Of a stretch of DNA of 41,308 nucleotides, positions 10,802-21,800 are shown in pieces. The DNA comes from a virus. The stretch covers positions 1 to 41,308 of the IMG/VR virus record IMGVR_UViG_3300008012_000004; one strand, given 5' to 3'. The position numbers and the translations under genes are program-made. Positions within the stretch are counted from its first letter, which is position 1. Each line of letters begins with the position of its first letter. The notes beneath the pieces were generated by a model. The model did no database searches. It was not told the origin of the DNA and saw nothing but the letters and a program-made list of their open reading frames with translations.

Positions 10802-11007
10802 TCAGCGGCCTTGAAAGGTACGATGGATGCGAGGTCGCGCAGCGATGTCTGCTGCTTCTCTCCGACATCTATCTGGTTGTCCTTCAGGAACTTCACAGCC
10901 ACGCTGATGTCTCCAGTCGTGGCATCCCCCGACTGGATGCGGGAGATCAGCTCATCCGCGACCATCCGGTGGAGTTGAGTCAGTAGCTGTTCGGGGGTCT
11001 GTGTCAT
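10798..11007 (-). CDS. terS: Terminase small subunit (gp18-like)
   Basis: 69 residues, MTQTPEQLLTQLHRMVADELISRI... with the DISVAVKFLKDNQID segment that is typical of T7-like small terminases (DNA-maturase A). It recognises the concatemer for packaging. It is shorter than T7 gp18 (89 aa). Its ATG (11007-11005) shares bases with the ATG of the plus-strand gene through the palindrome CATG, and its Shine-Dalgarno would have to lie inside that gene's antisense; AAGTTATCC is weak. Position between holin and large terminase matches T7 order. Confidence 0.88.
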   Translation of the reverse strand: MTQTPEQLLTQLHRMVADELISRIQSGDATTGDISVAVKFLKDNQIDVGEKQQTSLRDLASIVPFKAAE

Positions 11008-11305
11008 GGATAACTTGCTGTTGAGGTCTGTGGAAGTTCTCAAGGACGAGGTCCCGCTCGATCTTCCGGTGAGAGTCACCCGCCCCAAGAAGATGCAAGA
11101 GTGGGGAACTTGCGAGAAACTTGCGGATCCTGACCGCTTTCTGATACGGGTGCATAAAGAGCTGGAACCCGACTGGGCCGTCGCCATTCTAGCGCACGAA
11201 TGGGCACATGCCCGAACATGGCTAGAGGACCCCCGCATGGATCACCACGGTCCTGAGTGGGGAGTGGCCTACGCACGGTGCTACCAAGCCCTGTTTGGCC
11301 GCTAG
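11006..11305 (+). CDS. Plus-strand zinc metallopeptidase-like protein (99 aa)
   Basis: The only convincing plus-strand gene. 99 residues with the zinc motif H64-E65-W-A-H68 in AILAHEWAHARTW and a second block DHHGPEWGVAYARCY (H80/H81, E84) that could give the third ligand and the substrate pocket, as in SprT-like peptidases. Similar short HEWAH/DHGPEWG proteins occur in marine podoviruses. Role unknown: processing of a virion or host protein, or cell-wall cleavage. Start codon overlaps the terS start through CATG; stop codon overlaps the holin stop through CTAG, so it fills the space between two opposing genes exactly. No strong plus-strand promoter is visible. Confidence 0.8.
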   Translation: MDNLLLRSVEVLKDEVPLDLPVRVTRPKKMQEWGTCEKLADPDRFLIRVHKELEPDWAVAILAHEWAHARTWLEDPRMDHHGPEWGVAYARCYQALFGR

Positions 11306-11514
11306 AACTTGTTGGACAGGTACGACACCAGCACCGAAACACCGCTGGCGATCACCCCAGTCGCGCCCAGCAGGAAAGACTTGGATGTCTCCAGCTCGCG
11401 GATGCGGGCTTCGAGTTCCTCCAAGTCCTTCTGTAGCACCTTCATGCCTTGCAGAAGTGCGTCCACCTTCCCTTCGAGCCTGCCAAGGCCCAATAGGATC
11501 TCCCTGTCGTCCAT
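11302..11514 (-). CDS. Holin-like coiled-coil membrane protein
   Basis: 70 residues. Residues 10-45 form a coiled coil (LGRLEGKVDALLQGMKVLQK, DLEELEARIRELE) and 48-67 a hydrophobic span (FLLGATGVIASGVSVLVSYL) with a short polar end. This is the layout of XhlA-type holins and of the T7 gp17.5 position, between tail fibre and small terminase. A holin would permeabilise the inner membrane at lysis. Start ATG 11514 after TAA AAA of the upstream gene. The charged N-terminal coiled coil could alternatively anchor another protein. Confidence 0.7.
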   Translation of the reverse strand: MDDREILLGLGRLEGKVDALLQGMKVLQKDLEELEARIRELETSKSFLLGATGVIASGVSVLVSYLSNKF

Positions 11515-11517
11515 TTT

Positions 11518-14037
11518 TTACGCCTCAAGCACAAAGGATATAGAAGTGTCATACTGAGGGTCGTCTTCCAGGGAGGCATTCCCCAGAGGAGCCCAACCGT
11601 TGTGGGACATCTTCGGCCAGAAGCGAGCAGGTCCGCCGTTGTAGGTGGTATCGGACATCTCGAACATCATCGAGTGCCATAGAGCGCCGAGACGCTGTGC
11701 CCGGATCTGGTCGATGGTCAGAGTCCGGTCAGTAGCGCCGTCTGCGCGGATGTTAGTGCCGTCGTTGGTGGCAAACCACTGCGGGTACTCGATGGGGTTG
11801 CAGAAGATCCCCACATCGTCGGGCACATTGGTGAACGAGGGGCCGGGGTAGACGATGTTCGGGTCCATCTGGACCCAGTACCACAGCCTGGGGTGGCCGT
11901 TCTCGTCTGCTACCACCCCGCAGTCCTGCGGAGCCATGCTGTAGCCGTACTGCCACAGCCAGAACTTGACGCCGTCGAATGGCCCGTACACCGGCACCGA
12001 GTTGCCGTAGCGGTCCTTGCCAATCCTCGCGTCGTTCAGCGGGTCAGGCATGTTCACAGAGCTGCGGAACACCGCACCGTGGTTACGGTTGGCCTCCCGG
12101 ATTCGGATGCCGACGCGGTGGAACTCCATGTTCCTGCCGGCATCAGCTCCCTGCATGTACTCGATCACAAAGGACATCCGCATGAAGCGGCGCGACTGGT
12201 GAGCCGTCAGCGGCCCACCGCAGAACACCTTCGAGAAGCTCTCCCGCACATACGGCATGCCCTCGGCGTACTGGTCGGGGCCGTATATCTTGAGCGGGTT
12301 GCCGGTGACCGGGTCCAGCACGGGGGAGGTGTCGTCCTGCTCCCATATCTGAGCCTGAGGACGCCCGCCTCCTTGGCCCCAAGAGTCTCCGGTGTGCTTC
12401 GTACCGTCGTAGATGGCCGGCGTCGGGATGCCCGGGAAGCGCGGCAGGTCCATCTCGACCGGGTACAGCGCGATGGGCGTGTCTTCCCCCGTCTCAGATC
12501 CGCCGGCTACAAGGTCGTTCGACCATTGCCACAGGTTCTCGTCCGCGTGGACATTGCGGATCATCTCGGTAGGCGGGTTCAGGAGGTCAGCGAGCGACGG
12601 CTCGGTGCCGTCAACAAGATCAAAGCGCGGGTCCCAGAACCAGACTTCTTCGTTACCATCGGAGGGGTCGTTGTATGCTGCGAACCGGGGGCTGTATCCG
12701 GTATGCGCGGCGTCAACAAACCGCATATTAGTGTTCGTATCAAATACTTTAGTTCCGCTTGTATTGTATACACCGTCGAGGCCAAGTCCCGATCCAGTGT
12801 ATGTGTAAGGGTTTATGTAGAGAACAAAGAGATACCACTCGCCTACATTGAAGTCGGCAAATTCTTTGAAGATTATATTAACTAGGGTACTGCTATTAAC
12901 GATATTGTAAAGCGGGTCACCGACGTTATTGACCAATAGTCTCCCATCGTGTGCGCTCTTGCTGTTGAACCAAACAGATATGCGATAGTTATTTGACGGG
13001 TCGTAGGTGGTAATATCGTTCATGAATCCGCCGTCGTAAGTGGCACCACTTTCGACATTGACGGCTTTCCATATAACTTTCTGGTCCCCGTGTGGGTTGG
13101 TGTCTACTGCCCTAATGTTCTCACTAGTAATGCCGTAAGCCTGCCAAGTGCCAACTCCTCCCGTTCCGACAGTCCACTCGGTTTCGGGGTCGTACAGGTT
13201 GGTTCCGCCAGTGTCCTCAACCTCAAAGTTCTCGTTCACCGGGTCCCAGTCAGTCTCCGTGAACGCCACATCGGACCTTTCATAGTCCAGAGAAACCGAC
13301 ACCCCGTCTCCAACACCCAGCCCAGCGGCCACAGCGGCGTCCACATCGCAGGTAATGCCGTTGTTTCGGTTGTTATTGGGCGGGTTGATCGGCTCTTGTG
13401 TGACTGTGCAGTACGGAGCCAAGGGACCCGACAGCTCAACACGCTGCTGCACCGTTAGAGGGGCGGCTTTATTGAGTCTAATGTTGTAGATGAGCTGCTG
13501 AGAGCCACCGGCACTGACCGAAAAGCCCGTTGCCGCCGTGCTGATGCGGATCTTGGGAGGGTCTTCAGCCGGAATCAGAGCCAGCTTCTGGAGTTCACGG
13601 TCCCTATCGACCTCAAGCGTGGCTGACGGGTTCTGGATGGTGGCCGTGACGATGCGGTTGACGGCCCATGCTTTGCCCAACACCTTCGCGGTCATCGTGA
13701 AGTTGACCTCGGTCTGCCCTGCGCCCAGCGTTACGGTTACAAGCGTGTTACCTGAGGTCGCCGTATCGCAGGTCCAGCTCCAGTGAACATTCCAGGCTCC
13801 GTTTTCGGTGGCGAAGTCAACCTGAAAAGTCTCACCACCCACAATCGTGCCGGCTGGGGCGTCGATGACGATCTTGAACACCACGCTGGTGTCCTCTCCG
13901 TCTTTGTACTTGAGCCAGCGGATGTGGTACTTGCCTAGATCCCTGTCTCCCCCCACCCCGTAGGTGACATACGGGTTGTATCGGGAGGTGTGTTGGAACC
14001 CGACGCGAGCGCGGGTGGTGTTGAGTCCGCCAAACAT
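11518..14037 (-). CDS. Putative receptor-binding / distal tail-fibre protein (839 aa)
   Basis: 839 residues. The first 250 or so are beta-rich with Calx-beta-like strand pattern (VVFKIVIDAPAGTIVGGETF; VTLGAGQTEVNFTMTAKVLG). Residues about 280-470 look like a carbohydrate-binding jelly roll (NYRISVWFNSKS, LFVLYINPYTYTG, FWDPRFDLVDG). The C-terminal part is Trp/Tyr-rich and rich in short loops. No intramolecular chaperone or chymotrypsin-like motif is obvious. It follows the fibre gene with TGATG coupling and precedes the holin, as an adhesin would. Bases about 12700-13080 are clearly richer in A and T than the rest of the gene, suggesting a domain acquired by exchange. Confidence 0.7.
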   Translation of the reverse strand: MFGGLNTTRARVGFQHTSRYNPYVTYGVGGDRDLGKYHIRWLKYKDGEDTSVVFKIVIDAPAGTIVGGETFQVDFATENGAWNVHWSWTCDTATSGNTLVTVTLGAGQTEVNFTMTAKVLGKAWAVNRIVTATIQNPSATLEVDRDRELQKLALIPAEDPPKIRISTAATGFSVSAGGSQQLIYNIRLNKAAPLTVQQRVELSGPLAPYCTVTQEPINPPNNNRNNGITCDVDAAVAAGLGVGDGVSVSLDYERSDVAFTETDWDPVNENFEVEDTGGTNLYDPETEWTVGTGGVGTWQAYGITSENIRAVDTNPHGDQKVIWKAVNVESGATYDGGFMNDITTYDPSNNYRISVWFNSKSAHDGRLLVNNVGDPLYNIVNSSTLVNIIFKEFADFNVGEWYLFVLYINPYTYTGSGLGLDGVYNTSGTKVFDTNTNMRFVDAAHTGYSPRFAAYNDPSDGNEEVWFWDPRFDLVDGTEPSLADLLNPPTEMIRNVHADENLWQWSNDLVAGGSETGEDTPIALYPVEMDLPRFPGIPTPAIYDGTKHTGDSWGQGGGRPQAQIWEQDDTSPVLDPVTGNPLKIYGPDQYAEGMPYVRESFSKVFCGGPLTAHQSRRFMRMSFVIEYMQGADAGRNMEFHRVGIRIREANRNHGAVFRSSVNMPDPLNDARIGKDRYGNSVPVYGPFDGVKFWLWQYGYSMAPQDCGVVADENGHPRLWYWVQMDPNIVYPGPSFTNVPDDVGIFCNPIEYPQWFATNDGTNIRADGATDRTLTIDQIRAQRLGALWHSMMFEMSDTTYNGGPARFWPKMSHNGWAPLGNASLEDDPQYDTSISFVLEA

Positions 14038-15830
14038 CAGAACTTCTCGATCAGGATCCGCATTCCGTTCAGCCTTTCGTCGTAGAAGTTACCACCGGGG
14101 TTTACGACGGGAGGGTTGGGCACGGTCTGCGGGAAAGCAATAGACGGCGAGGCGATGCCGGCGGGGCTGGCGTTTTGCAACACAACCCCAAGGTAGGACA
14201 CCGATTGTCCGGCTTGCCCAAGGTAGCCAGAGTAGGTAAGGGTCGCAGTAGCCAGCTTCGAGGTGTCAGGACCCGCTCCCCCGCTGGAAGGGACGACAAC
14301 GATCTTCTGGTCCTTGGTGTGAAGCCCCGCTCCGTTCTGGGTATCTACGACCAGAAGGACTCGCACGGGATATTCCGAAGCGGTCGTTCCGCTGGCCGCA
14401 TCGACTGCCGCCATCGAAAGGTTGATCGTGATGCGGTAGAAGCCCGTCTCCGCAAAGTTGAGGCGGTTAGGGCCTTCGTTCCAGTTGCTGAACACATACT
14501 GGGCCGGCGCGTCTTGGATCTCGGTCAGGATGCCGTTGAACTGGTAGAACCCGCCCACTGCCGAACTGATGTTGAGTCCGGTGATGTTGTTGTTCTGAAC
14601 AAGCAGGGCCGTGGCCGACAGTCCCCCACCGCTTGCGGCGGAGGTAGCCCACTCCACCCCTTGGGGCACGGCAGAGTTGGACTTGAGGAACAGCCCATCG
14701 CTCCCAGGGGTTACCGGGGCGGCAATACCCGACGCATCGGTAGCGAGGATGGAGCCCTTTGCAAGCCCATCGAGGTCCTTGGTCTGCACGCCGGGAGACA
14801 GCGTCCACGCGCCACTCCCGTCAAGCGCCCCGTCCCACACCAGAATGTCTCCAGTGGTCGGGCCGTTCTGGGCGTTGAAGTTGACATCGTCAAGGTACTC
14901 AACAGCCCCGCTGTTCTTGAAGCCGATATCCCCGTTGGGCTTCACATACAGGAACTTCTCAGACTGCTGGTCTGTCGTCTGGGGCGTGTCGGTCAGGTCG
15001 GTGAACTTAGAAACCCCGGTAGTGGTGTCGCCCCCTCCGATGCCGGTGTAGTTGTACAGCTTGATCCAAGTGGTCGGGCCTGACTTGAGGAACACATCCC
15101 CGGGGTAGTTGCCATCGGCATCTACTCCACCAGATCCGAGATAGATCCACAGGTCGCCAACCGCTCCGTCGCCCGAAGCGGGGCCGGAACCGCCAATCTT
15201 GACGATGCCGCCCTTGCTCATCGTCACCCCAGCCGCAGAACCACGCGCCGCTCGGGCAACATACGCATCGGTGTCAGTGGGAGCGACGGTGTAAGGCTCG
15301 CCGTCTTGGTTCCAAGTCAGCAGCCCGCCGGCCTTGGCGGGGTCGATCTGCACCAGAGCGTTGTCCACCCACTCGATGTCGTAGTCAGCGGCAGACTTCT
15401 TCGCCAGCAGTTGGGCTGTAGAGCCGCCCCCAGGGACCAGCGTCTCAAGCCGGTCGATGATCTCCTGCGTGATGTACAGCGCCCCCACCGCCGACAGGTC
15501 GAGGTCAGACTCCGTCAGGACCGAAGCGTCCTCGAAGTCCACCGGGCGGCTGACAGCAGCTCGCGGCGTCTCGCGGTATATCTCGATCACCGACCCGACA
15601 GTCAGGGTCGTGCCTTCGTTGAAGGTGATCTTCGACGGGTTGGTGGCCTCACTGAGGGTGAAGTCGGTGGTGCTGACGCCATCGACCTTGACCTTGATGT
15701 GAGAGGTGTGGATGTAGGGACGGTTGTTAGTCGTAGGCGTCCCCGACTCCAGACCGAACTGGACCGTGAACTGCTTCGACCCCGCCGTCTGCGAGGAGAT
15801 GGTGTAGAAGACTTTGCTGTAGTACGACAT
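14037..15830 (-). CDS. Tail fibre protein (gp17-like N-terminus)
   Basis: 597 residues. The N-terminal 150 (FTVQFGLESGTPTTNNRPYI, HIKVKVDGVSTTDFTLSEAT, IEIYRETP, DFEDASVLTESDLDLSA) is the phage T7 tail-fibre N-terminal domain that attaches the fibre to the tail. A repetitive Gly/Asp/Thr-rich shaft follows (about 160-410) and a C-terminal beta-rich head (420-597, GGFYQFNGIL, FYRITINLSM, VRVLLVVD) that resembles C1q/TNF-like folds. Shares TGATG with the gene before and after. The host-range determinant is probably split between this protein and the next one. Confidence 0.88.
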   Translation of the reverse strand: MSYYSKVFYTISSQTAGSKQFTVQFGLESGTPTTNNRPYIHTSHIKVKVDGVSTTDFTLSEATNPSKITFNEGTTLTVGSVIEIYRETPRAAVSRPVDFEDASVLTESDLDLSAVGALYITQEIIDRLETLVPGGGSTAQLLAKKSAADYDIEWVDNALVQIDPAKAGGLLTWNQDGEPYTVAPTDTDAYVARAARGSAAGVTMSKGGIVKIGGSGPASGDGAVGDLWIYLGSGGVDADGNYPGDVFLKSGPTTWIKLYNYTGIGGGDTTTGVSKFTDLTDTPQTTDQQSEKFLYVKPNGDIGFKNSGAVEYLDDVNFNAQNGPTTGDILVWDGALDGSGAWTLSPGVQTKDLDGLAKGSILATDASGIAAPVTPGSDGLFLKSNSAVPQGVEWATSAASGGGLSATALLVQNNNITGLNISSAVGGFYQFNGILTEIQDAPAQYVFSNWNEGPNRLNFAETGFYRITINLSMAAVDAASGTTASEYPVRVLLVVDTQNGAGLHTKDQKIVVVPSSGGAGPDTSKLATATLTYSGYLGQAGQSVSYLGVVLQNASPAGIASPSIAFPQTVPNPPVVNPGGNFYDERLNGMRILIEKF

Positions 15831-18800
15831 CAGTTCATGAGGTCAAGGAGTTGCTGCTCTTGGCGTCCAGCGCGTCGAGCGTTGCGGTTGTATTGCGTGA
15901 TCTGGTAGTTCTGAGCCAGCATCGGGAACTCTTCGAGTAGCTGCTTCCACGCCCTCGACCGATACTTGGTAACTCGGCTGCGGATAGCTTGCATCTTAGG
16001 CGACTTGCCTTCGTCCATACTCATGTCGGGCATGATCTGATACCTGTCCGAACTGATGAGCTGTTCAAGGTCTTCGCGCAGCGTGCGCCCGTTGAGCGTC
16101 ACCTCGCCCTGTAGTTCCTGATAGCGGTCGTAGGCGGTCTGCTGCCCGTTGTCGTACTCGCGCAGGTCCAGAATGCCACCAGCCTTGATGGGCTGCGGGG
16201 GCGAGATGACCTCTCCGAACTTGGTCACCTCGCCCTGGATCAGGTCGCTAGTCACCTGAGACGCCGGCACAGGAGTCATCAGTCCGAGAAGCGGCCCGCC
16301 AAGGTAGGTCTGCCGGCCCATAGGCTCGCCCATGAAGTTGCGCTTCGGAAGCAGACTGTCACCCATGAACGGGATGCGGTTCTTCCAGTTGTCCACCGTG
16401 GTACGGACATCGCGCAGGGTCGGGTCCATAGCCTGCGACACCTGACCCAGCAGGTTGGGCACCACCGTCCCAGACAGGTTTCGCCAGTAGCTGGCGATGT
16501 ACTGGTCGGGGTCGTCAATGGCACCGGCAAGGTCGATAGCGCCAGACAGGTACGACTTCTCGCTCAGGTTGCGGAACACCGCCAGAGCGGTAGAGGTCAG
16601 CAGTGCCTGCACGCCTTCCACCTCCGGGTCGTCCGTGTACGGGTTGCCGTTCATGCCTTCGGCAATATCCGCCACGATTCCGATCATCGAGGCAATAGGG
16701 TCGAGGCGCTGGTAGCCGTAGTAGGAGTCACCGAACCGGATGGAGTACGGCTGCCAGCCGGCGTCCCGCAGGAGGCGCTGGGCGTTCGGGTCCTTAGGCC
16801 CGCCCCCAGTGATCTCGCCAGACATGGCCTTCATGTACACCAGCGTGATAAGGGACGAGGACACCGCCAGCCGGCCAATGGCCTCTTCCCGATCCGCCTT
16901 GAGCGCGGCGTCGGCCTCGGCAAGGCTCTCGCTCATCACCTTACGCAGGCGCGTAGCTTTGAACGCTCCGTCAAACAGCGGGCTCAACAGGTGTTCCGAT
17001 GCCTGAGTCAGCAGGTTGGTCGGCACCTGCACGAACGGGATGATCGGCTTCAGCCACGGCACCGTCCCGGTCATGTTCTGGATCGCCTTACCCAGAGGCT
17101 GGATGACATTGCGCGACAGCGGGTTGGTGCCGCCCTCGCCCAGCTCCTCAGTGAAGGTGGACTTGCGAGCGAACTGTAGCGCCCGCTCGGCAATGGCTCC
17201 CTTCTCGGAAGTCCAGTTCTTCTTCATGTACTCCTGCACATAGCGGCGGGCCTCCGACTTGTTGAGTCCCTTGGAGTACGCTTCCTTGAGCGCCTGAACC
17301 TTGAGGTTGTTCTCGTTGAACAGGTTGCCGTCACGGGCCATCAGGTCGTACTGATCGCGCACATACTTGGCAGCCGCCGCAGGGTCTTCGCCCATCTCTT
17401 TGATGGCCTTCTGGGTCAGCTCATCCGTCACCACCATGCGGTAGTGCATCTGCTTGAAGAACTCGTCCACAGAGCCCAGCAGCTTGGTGGGGTATCCGCC
17501 CACGGAGACGAAGTTCAGCAGCCCGTTCAGCGTGGCCTTCAGCGGCGTCGGCATGGATTCAAGCCCCAGCCGCTCCGCGTAGGTCCCCTTCTTAGCCGCG
17601 CCGGTAAACACCCCGCGCTGCATGTCGAACTTGGCGCGAGCGCCGGCGGGATCGAGCTGGCTCGAACCTTCCTTCATCGCCACCTTGGCGGCTTTGAAAG
17701 AGCCCTTCAGCATCTCCCGGTAGGTCACGACAGCAGACAGGCCCTTCGCCACCTCGGGCTGCTTGAGCAGCTTGCCAAGGACGGCACGCCCAAAGCGGCG
17801 CTCAAAGTGAACCATAGTCCCGTACAGGACATTGGACATTGCGTTGACGGACTGGGTGCGCGGCCCGGAGAGGATCGAGTTGTAGAAGACCTCCAGCATC
17901 ACATCGAGCCGGGTGCCCTGGTAGTCCACCGCAGTGCTGATGAAGGCCATCTCGCCTTCGCGCATAGCCGCCGAGGTGCGGGCGATGTAGTCGTCCACGC
18001 CCTCTCCAGTCTTGCCGGCCTTGAGTGCCGCGTCCGTAGCCTGAAGCATGCGGATCGCGTCATCTTCGTTGACCGCCCGGTTGCCCAGCCGGCCCATCGG
18101 AATGTTGAGCTGGTCAGCCAGTCCGAAGCCCTTGAGGAACGAGATGTGGTTGAGCTGCTCCATGAGCGGGCTCATCAGGCCGAGATACCACAGGTAGTCC
18201 GCCTTTGCGACCATGTCCTCGGCCCCGTTCTTGCGCGAGGCTTCGAGGCGGGCGTAAGACTCCCGGGCGCTCTCCATCGTGTCGGCAGCGAACTGGCGGA
18301 TGGCACGGGCCTTAGCCACAAAGCCCAGCCCCAGCTTGCTCACCTGCTCCAGCTTGAGCTGGCCGTTACCGCGCCCCGAAGCAGCCACAAGGTTCTGGTA
18401 CTCCTTGAATGCCTGCTCCTCAATCATCTGCTTGTCGAGCAGCTTGGCGTTCAGCAGGTTGTCCTCCTGCTCCGCCACCATCATCTCCAGCAGGTCGCGG
18501 GCATCGTCGCCACTGGAGACATCCTCGGTGTTGCGGATGGAGCGGCGGATGTTGATGGGGCGCTGCCCACGCTCCGCACCGGGGACGCCTTCCATGACCT
18601 CGGAGGCAAACCCGATGTCGCCCTCCATCTCGGTCTGCCGAGACTTGAGCTTGGTGAGGCGAGCCCGCTCTTGAGCCTCCAGCGTCTCTTCGCTCCAGCC
18701 CTCGGGGTACTTGGCGTCCAGCTCATCCAGCGTCTCGCTCATCTTTTTCTTGATGGCGGCGCGTGCAGACGAACGGGCGGAAGAAGCAGCGGCGATCTTC

Positions 18801-21800
18801 TCACCCTCTAGCCGGCGGCGCTCGACGGCGTTGCGGAGCTTAGACAGGTGAGCCTTGTGCCCCGTCCGAAGCACGCTCGGGTCGTTCCTCCAGTCTTTGC
18901 CGTAGATAGAGTCGAGCTTGCCTTCGTACTCCGACACCTTCTTCTCAAGCTGGGAAGGCCCGCTACGGACGCCTCCAATGGTGAGGCGCTCATAGATGGC
19001 TCGCGCTTCGTCACCGAGGTTGTTGTACACATCCTCGATGCGGTTGCCGCGCTGCACAAGGTGGTCAAAGATCGTGCGGACTTCGTCCGGGATCTTGTCA
19101 GGCATTGTCTTGTCAGCGGCCTCGAAAGCCTCCCTGACTCCCTGCGTCACCCGCTCCATTGCCACGGTCAGGATGTCGAACTCCCTATCCGTGGTGCCGG
19201 GGGCGCGGGATACCTCACCGTTGTAGATGTACGCCTCGTACCAGCGGGCAAACTGTTCTTCAGCCTCGACGGTCCACTCGCCGTTCACGACGCCCAGCTT
19301 GGCCTCAAGGACATCCAGCTCGAAGTCGTAGGCTCCGCCACGCGCCACTCGATCTGCCTCGGGCACCGTCCGAGAGCCGTGCATCAGTCGCCAGCCGTGT
19401 GCCGATTCGTGGTAGATCGTGTCGAGGTTGCCGCCCTCGAACAGGCGAGCGAACACGCGCCCACCCTCGTCCACTTCGGTAACGCCGCGAATGTAGTTCT
19501 CGTCTTGGAAGAGGTAACGCTGGGGCTGCGCCGCTCCCTGCTTGCGCTTGAGCAGGTCATGCGCCCGCTTCTGGACATCGGCAGCTTTGCCGTAGTCGTC
19601 AAACAGCGGAACCTGATCCCGGATAGCCGCATAGCCGCCGTTGTCCGGGTCAAGCGGGATGCCCTTGGTGATCCCGTCCGTGTCCCGCACCATGAAGACG
19701 ATGTCCGGTTCGCCAAGCAGGTCGAAGTCCCAACCCTCAGGCGCGAACTCACGGTTGAACGGAGTCCGAGACACAGGAACCCAGCCGTGGTCTGAGTACA
19801 GATCCGGCAGCTTGCCCCCGATGTCAAAGCAGTCGCAGGTCCGTGCGTTCTTCGAGGCCACGGCCAGCAGATCGTTGATGTCTGCCTTCGACCCCGGCTT
19901 CTTGAACACGCTGACCATGTCACCGTCTTTGGTGACAACCACACCCGCCTCGCCAGACGGGTCCATCAGCGTCAGGTTTCGCTTGTAGGTGTCTTCGTAG
20001 AAGTCGATGTCTTTGACTTCGACGGCTGCCCCGAACTTGGAGTTGTCGCGGACATCTTGGATGCCTTCGTAGAAGGTCTTTCCGCCTCCAGTGCGTCCAG
20101 TAGCAACAAGGTAGTTGCTGCGGCCTTCTTGAAAAGTTCGCGCCCGTCCGCTTGCGACTTGTCGTTGTTCATATCGAGTGGTTGCAGTCTCAGTTCTCTG
20201 GCGCGTAGTCGGAATGCCTTGAGCCTCAGCTCCGCGCTGTGTCCAATAAGTGACATTGCCTCTAGCGTAGATGACATCATCCACGATAGTGATCTCGTCT
20301 GCGCGACGAATCGGACGGCCAGTGCCACCTTCGCCGGCGAACATATACCCGTAGTCGGGGTTCCACCGGATCGGCACCCCTTCCACGGCGTGCTTGCCTC
20401 GGGGAGGGTTAGCCATGTCCCCGGTCAGACGGTGCTGTGAGCCCACGCCTTCCGAGAAGTCCACCTCGAAGTCCACATTGCGAAGCGTGACGGCGCGGTC
20501 TGCCGACACCACTTCACCGTTGACCACGATCTGCTGGGCGGGCGAGGTGTCGTAGGGGACGCTAACTCGCGTGCCGTTTTTGACCCTTGTGCCGACGCGC
20601 TCTTGCAGCTCGGTGGGCAGGCTGTCACGCACATAACGCCTAGTCGGCAGCTTGTGGTCAACCTCAGTGCGGTAGGTGTCAGGGAATCCTCCGAGTCCCT
20701 TGTCGCTTCCGGGAGCGGGTCGGCCTTCGTTATCGAGGGCGCGGTACTCGTAAGTGTCTACGCCCTTCCGCCCCGCGTTGACCTCCCGCTTCTTGCCCAG
20801 CGAGTCGATGTAGAAGTCTTCGACCTTAGCTCCGATCCGGTACAGCAGCCCAGGATCGTAGCCCTTCATCATCAGGTCGGTCTTTAGCGTCTCGTACCTC
20901 TGCTTCAGTAGACGCACAGCCCTCAGAGGAGTACCGCTGGTGACGCCAAACTGGGTGGTCTGGGCAATGCGGTCGATGGCCTTGTCCATGGCCTCATCGT
21001 CAAAGTCCAGAACGCCTTTCAAGTCTTCCGGGACTTCGCGCACCGCAAAGTCACCGGAGGTGGTGCGGAGGTCATTGACAATCTTCGGATCCATGCCCAT
21101 GTTTTCGAGCGTCTGGAGGAAGGCTTTGTCTTCCGCAAGCTGCTGGAAAGTATCGGTGTGATCCCAGAGACGGCTAATCAGCTCGCCCCGCATGTTGGCT
21201 TTCACATCTATCTTGTTGCCGCGATAGTAGCCGTACAGTCCTTTGACAGCAGTGACCGAAGCCCAGATAGATTCAAGCAGCTCACTGCCGCCTTCGTCCC
21301 ACCCAAGTCGAATGCTTAGATCACGAATCTTGGCGCGGTAGGCGGTAGAGCCTGCGCTTCCCATCTTCTTGTAGAAGCCGCTGAAGTCGGGGTAGACCTC
21401 AGGGTCAATCAGCGCCCCCATGTGGGTGTCCAGCGGGACCCCGGTGTTGTCGAGATAGCCGCCAGCAAACTGCCCAGTCTTCTGAAGAGGATCAGAGACA
21501 TGCAGCATCAGCTCATGGGTGGTGATGCCGTCAGCACGCGACAGCATCTCCACCAGCTTGTCTACTTTCGCTCTCTCAAACTTGAAGCCTTTGACGGCTT
21601 TGCCCTTTTCGTTGAGGGACCGGCCCGTCTTGAGCGCAGAGGTGACGACCCGGCGAATGCTGTCACGATCCGTAGGACGGCCAGCGGCCCGCCAAGCAGC
21701 AATGCTGACCATGGCTCCGCCGGTGTGATCGACCACGCTGTTGTTGGCCGACAGGATGGAGTTAGCTGCAACCCACAGCGGGCCATCGTCTCGCGTGGTT

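Noticed and set aside
18848-19795. Long plus-strand open frames opposite the structural genes
   Set aside because: They are shadows of minus-strand genes with GC-biased third positions; their translations show no motifs, whereas the minus-strand proteins have family signatures.
20070-20110. Walker A-like GRTGGGKT in the giant virion protein
   Set aside because: It fits GxxxxGKT, but no Walker B or ATPase context follows and the surroundings are Gly/Arg-rich; likely chance.
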